Below, one piece after another: positions 5,014-6,215 of a DNA stretch of 6,215 nt (position 1 is the stretch's first letter; every line of letters begins with the position of its first letter). The DNA comes from an uncultured Lachnospiraceae bacterium (lineage in GTDB: Bacteria > Bacillota > Clostridia > Lachnospirales > Lachnospiraceae). A program made the position numbers and the translations under genes. The stretch covers positions 1-6,215 of the forward strand of contig CAMWSA010000231.1 of assembly GCA_947176785.1 (NCBI GenBank), in the 5' to 3' direction. Below the pieces are notes generated by a model. It was given only the letters and a program-made list of their open reading frames with translations. It had not been told where the DNA came from and made no database searches.

Positions 5014-6215
5014 CTACACCTCCCTTGCTATGAGCTTATCGGAAACAGCGTCTGGCAGGAAATGCAGCAGCTTTTCAAACTCATCCGGGAACCGGAAAAC
5101 AATATGTATCCGGTTTTTGGGATAAATGTATATCTTTTTTACCATAGACACCAGCATTTTGCGGTTTAGGATCGGAGATTCCATATATTTTCGGAACTCA
5201 TCTATATGGGAGATGTCTGCTTTGAATGCGGCAGTCAGTCCATCCTGTTGTGCGGTCATGTTAACCAAGCCTGCGGCCAGCTCGTTTACCTGCTCCTGAT
5301 AGGACTCCTTTAAGTCTAAGTATTCATCTCTATTTAGCAAGCCTTCATGGTAATCCTCATAAAGGGAGGCAAGAAGCGCCTGGTATTTTTGCAAAGCAGT
5401 TTCCGCATGTTGGATTTCCTGTGTCAATGTCTTTACTTCGGCTTGCCGGGTGGGGATGTTTTCCAAATGGGAAAGCATTTGTTCCATATCAGTCAGGTCA
5501 TTTATGTATTGGTGTAACGTATTTAACACAGTCTGTTCCAGATAGGACTCATTGATGCAGAATCCCTTGCAGCAGGTGGTGTGGTTGGAAAGATAGCAGC
5601 CATAATAGAAATAGCTTTTGTTTTTCTTTACCGTCTGCTTGCGGTTGCAGCTTTGGTGGCAGTTGCCGCAGTATACAATGCCTGAAAAGGGATAAATCGT
5701 TTCCTGTCCGGCAGACTGGTGCGTATCTGTATCCAGTATGTTCTGAACCAGATCAAAATCCATTCGGCTGATAATGGCTTCGTGGGTGCCTTCCTTGCGG
5801 AACCAGTCTTTCTGCGGTCTTGCAACAGGTTTCCGGATCTTGTAATTGGGTCGGTAGGTCTTTCCCTGAACCAGCGTACCAGTATATATTTCATTTTCAA
5901 GGATACGCCGTACTGTAGTGCCATACCACTTTGGTGTGCTGTAGATCTGGAAAGCAGTTTTCGCATGGCTGCCGCTTTCCTGCTTGTACCGGATGGGTGT
6001 AGGCACCTTCATCTGGTTTAATAAAGCTGCAATCTGCTGGTTGCTCTGCCCTTCTATTCTTTTTGCAAAAATGAGTCTGACAATATTGGCTGCAGGCTCA
6101 TCTATGGCAAGCTTATTTTTGTCCGTTTCCAAACGCTTGTACCCATAGGGGACAGCGGGGCTTACAAAATCACCCTGCCTGCGCTTCACATCCAGGTTGG
6201 AGCGCACCTTTATGG
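5014..6215 (-). CDS. Large serine recombinase, first gene of the triplet (N-terminal catalytic domain outside window)
   Basis: The frame is open to the right edge of the window. GTG at 6207 lies inside the family motif IKVRSNLDVKRRQGDF, so it is a Val codon, not the start; roughly 150-170 residues with the catalytic serine lie beyond 6215. Visible, counted from that Val: the recombinase domain at about 10-155 (VPYGYK, then GTHEAIISRMDF); a full zinc ribbon with C180-x2-C183, C204 and C212/C213; a coiled coil at about 255-325; and a C-terminal segment with KKIYIYPKNRIHIVFRF. The zinc ribbon and coiled coil bind the outer part of att half-sites and control synapsis or directionality in known large serine integrases. 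As first gene it should lie nearest the operon promoter, off the window. It differs clearly in sequence from the other two, so the triplet is not a recent duplication. Confidence 0.92.
   Translation of the reverse strand, partial: IKVRSNLDVKRRQGDFVSPAVPYGYKRLETDKNKLAIDEPAANIVRLIFAKRIEGQSNQQIAALLNQMKVPTPIRYKQESGSHAKTAFQIYSTPKWYGTTVRRILENEIYTGTLVQGKTYRPNYKIRKPVARPQKDWFRKEGTHEAIISRMDFDLVQNILDTDTHQSAGQETIYPFSGIVYCGNCHQSCNRKQTVKKNKSYFYYGCYLSNHTTCCKGFCINESYLEQTVLNTLHQYINDLTDMEQMLSHLENIPTRQAEVKTLTQEIQHAETALQKYQALLASLYEDYHEGLLNRDEYLDLKESYQEQVNELAAGLVNMTAQQDGLTAAFKADISHIDEFRKYMESPILNRKMLVSMVKKIYIYPKNRIHIVFRFPDEFEKLLHFLPDAVSDKLIAREV
5017..5025 (-). promoter_or_regulatory. Strong Shine-Dalgarno of the second recombinase gene
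   Basis: AGGGAGGTG on the minus strand ends 7 nt before the ATG at 5009 (TAGAG plus the TG of the motif separate GGAGG from the start). The same bases encode the final codons (Arg-Glu-Val) of the first recombinase gene, whose TAG is at 5016-5014. This decides the start of the second recombinase and shows that the two genes share one mRNA. Confidence 0.75.

Larger units (their letters stand above)
1541..6215. mobile_element. Left end of an integrated element with three serine recombinases (right end outside window)
   Basis: From the break in the amidase gene to the window edge the DNA is A+T-richer than the host genes, and its only genes are three tandem large serine recombinases on the minus strand. 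Recombinase genes sitting about 140 bp from one end of an element are usual for ICEs, mobilizable elements and prophages. Triplets of serine recombinases are known from some Firmicutes conjugative or mobilizable elements. Cargo, transfer genes and the other end must lie beyond 6215, so its class (ICE, IME, prophage or intervening sporulation element) cannot be decided here. The left boundary is approximate. Confidence 0.75.

Noticed and set aside
6205..6207. GTG as the start of the rightmost recombinase
   Set aside because: It is the Val of the conserved VRSNLDVKRRQGDF segment in the middle of the family, and the frame stays open to the window edge.
1..6215. tRNA, rRNA or CRISPR array
   Set aside because: No cloverleaf-like, rRNA-like or regularly spaced direct repeats were noticed on either strand.

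Overview
The window looks like a chromosome of a gut-type, spore-forming Clostridia (Lachnospiraceae-like) into which an integrative element has inserted. The first ~1540 bases carry two G+C-richer host genes on the plus strand: the 3' part of a GH18-family glycosyl hydrolase and a CwlD-like N-acetylmuramoyl-L-alanine amidase. From about 1540 onward the sequence is visibly A+T-richer and holds only large serine recombinase genes, all on the minus strand. The taxonomic placement is inferred from protein character and gene content, not from a search.

Layout: 1-702 GH18 hydrolase (5' end outside the window); 707-808 a very long imperfect hairpin directly after its stop codon; 872-900 a good match to a sporulation sigma-E promoter; 896-935 an 11-bp perfect dyad around the leader and start codon of the amidase; 934-1572 the amidase, which reads normally through its last catalytic glutamate and then leaves the family pattern; about 1530-1570 the inferred element/host junction; 1585-1644 and 1662-1691 two hairpins between the convergent amidase and recombinase genes; then three serine recombinase genes read right to left: 6215-5014 (N-terminus off the window), 5009-3312 and 3315-1678.

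The recombinase genes are tightly packed (a 4-nt gap with the Shine-Dalgarno of the second gene inside the end of the first, then an ATGA overlap), so they are probably translated together. All three have the large serine recombinase layout. The middle protein has lost most of the cysteines of its zinc ribbon, which suggests that the three have specialised roles.

The most interesting idea is that the element splits a sporulation gene. The amidase resembles CwlD (needed for muramic-delta-lactam in spore cortex), it has a sigma-E-like promoter, and it is cut just after its catalytic glutamate by an element carrying its own recombinases. This is the same logic as the skin element in sigK: excision in the mother cell could restore the gene. 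The right end of the element and the remaining amidase codons lie outside the window, so this is a hypothesis and not a demonstrated fact.
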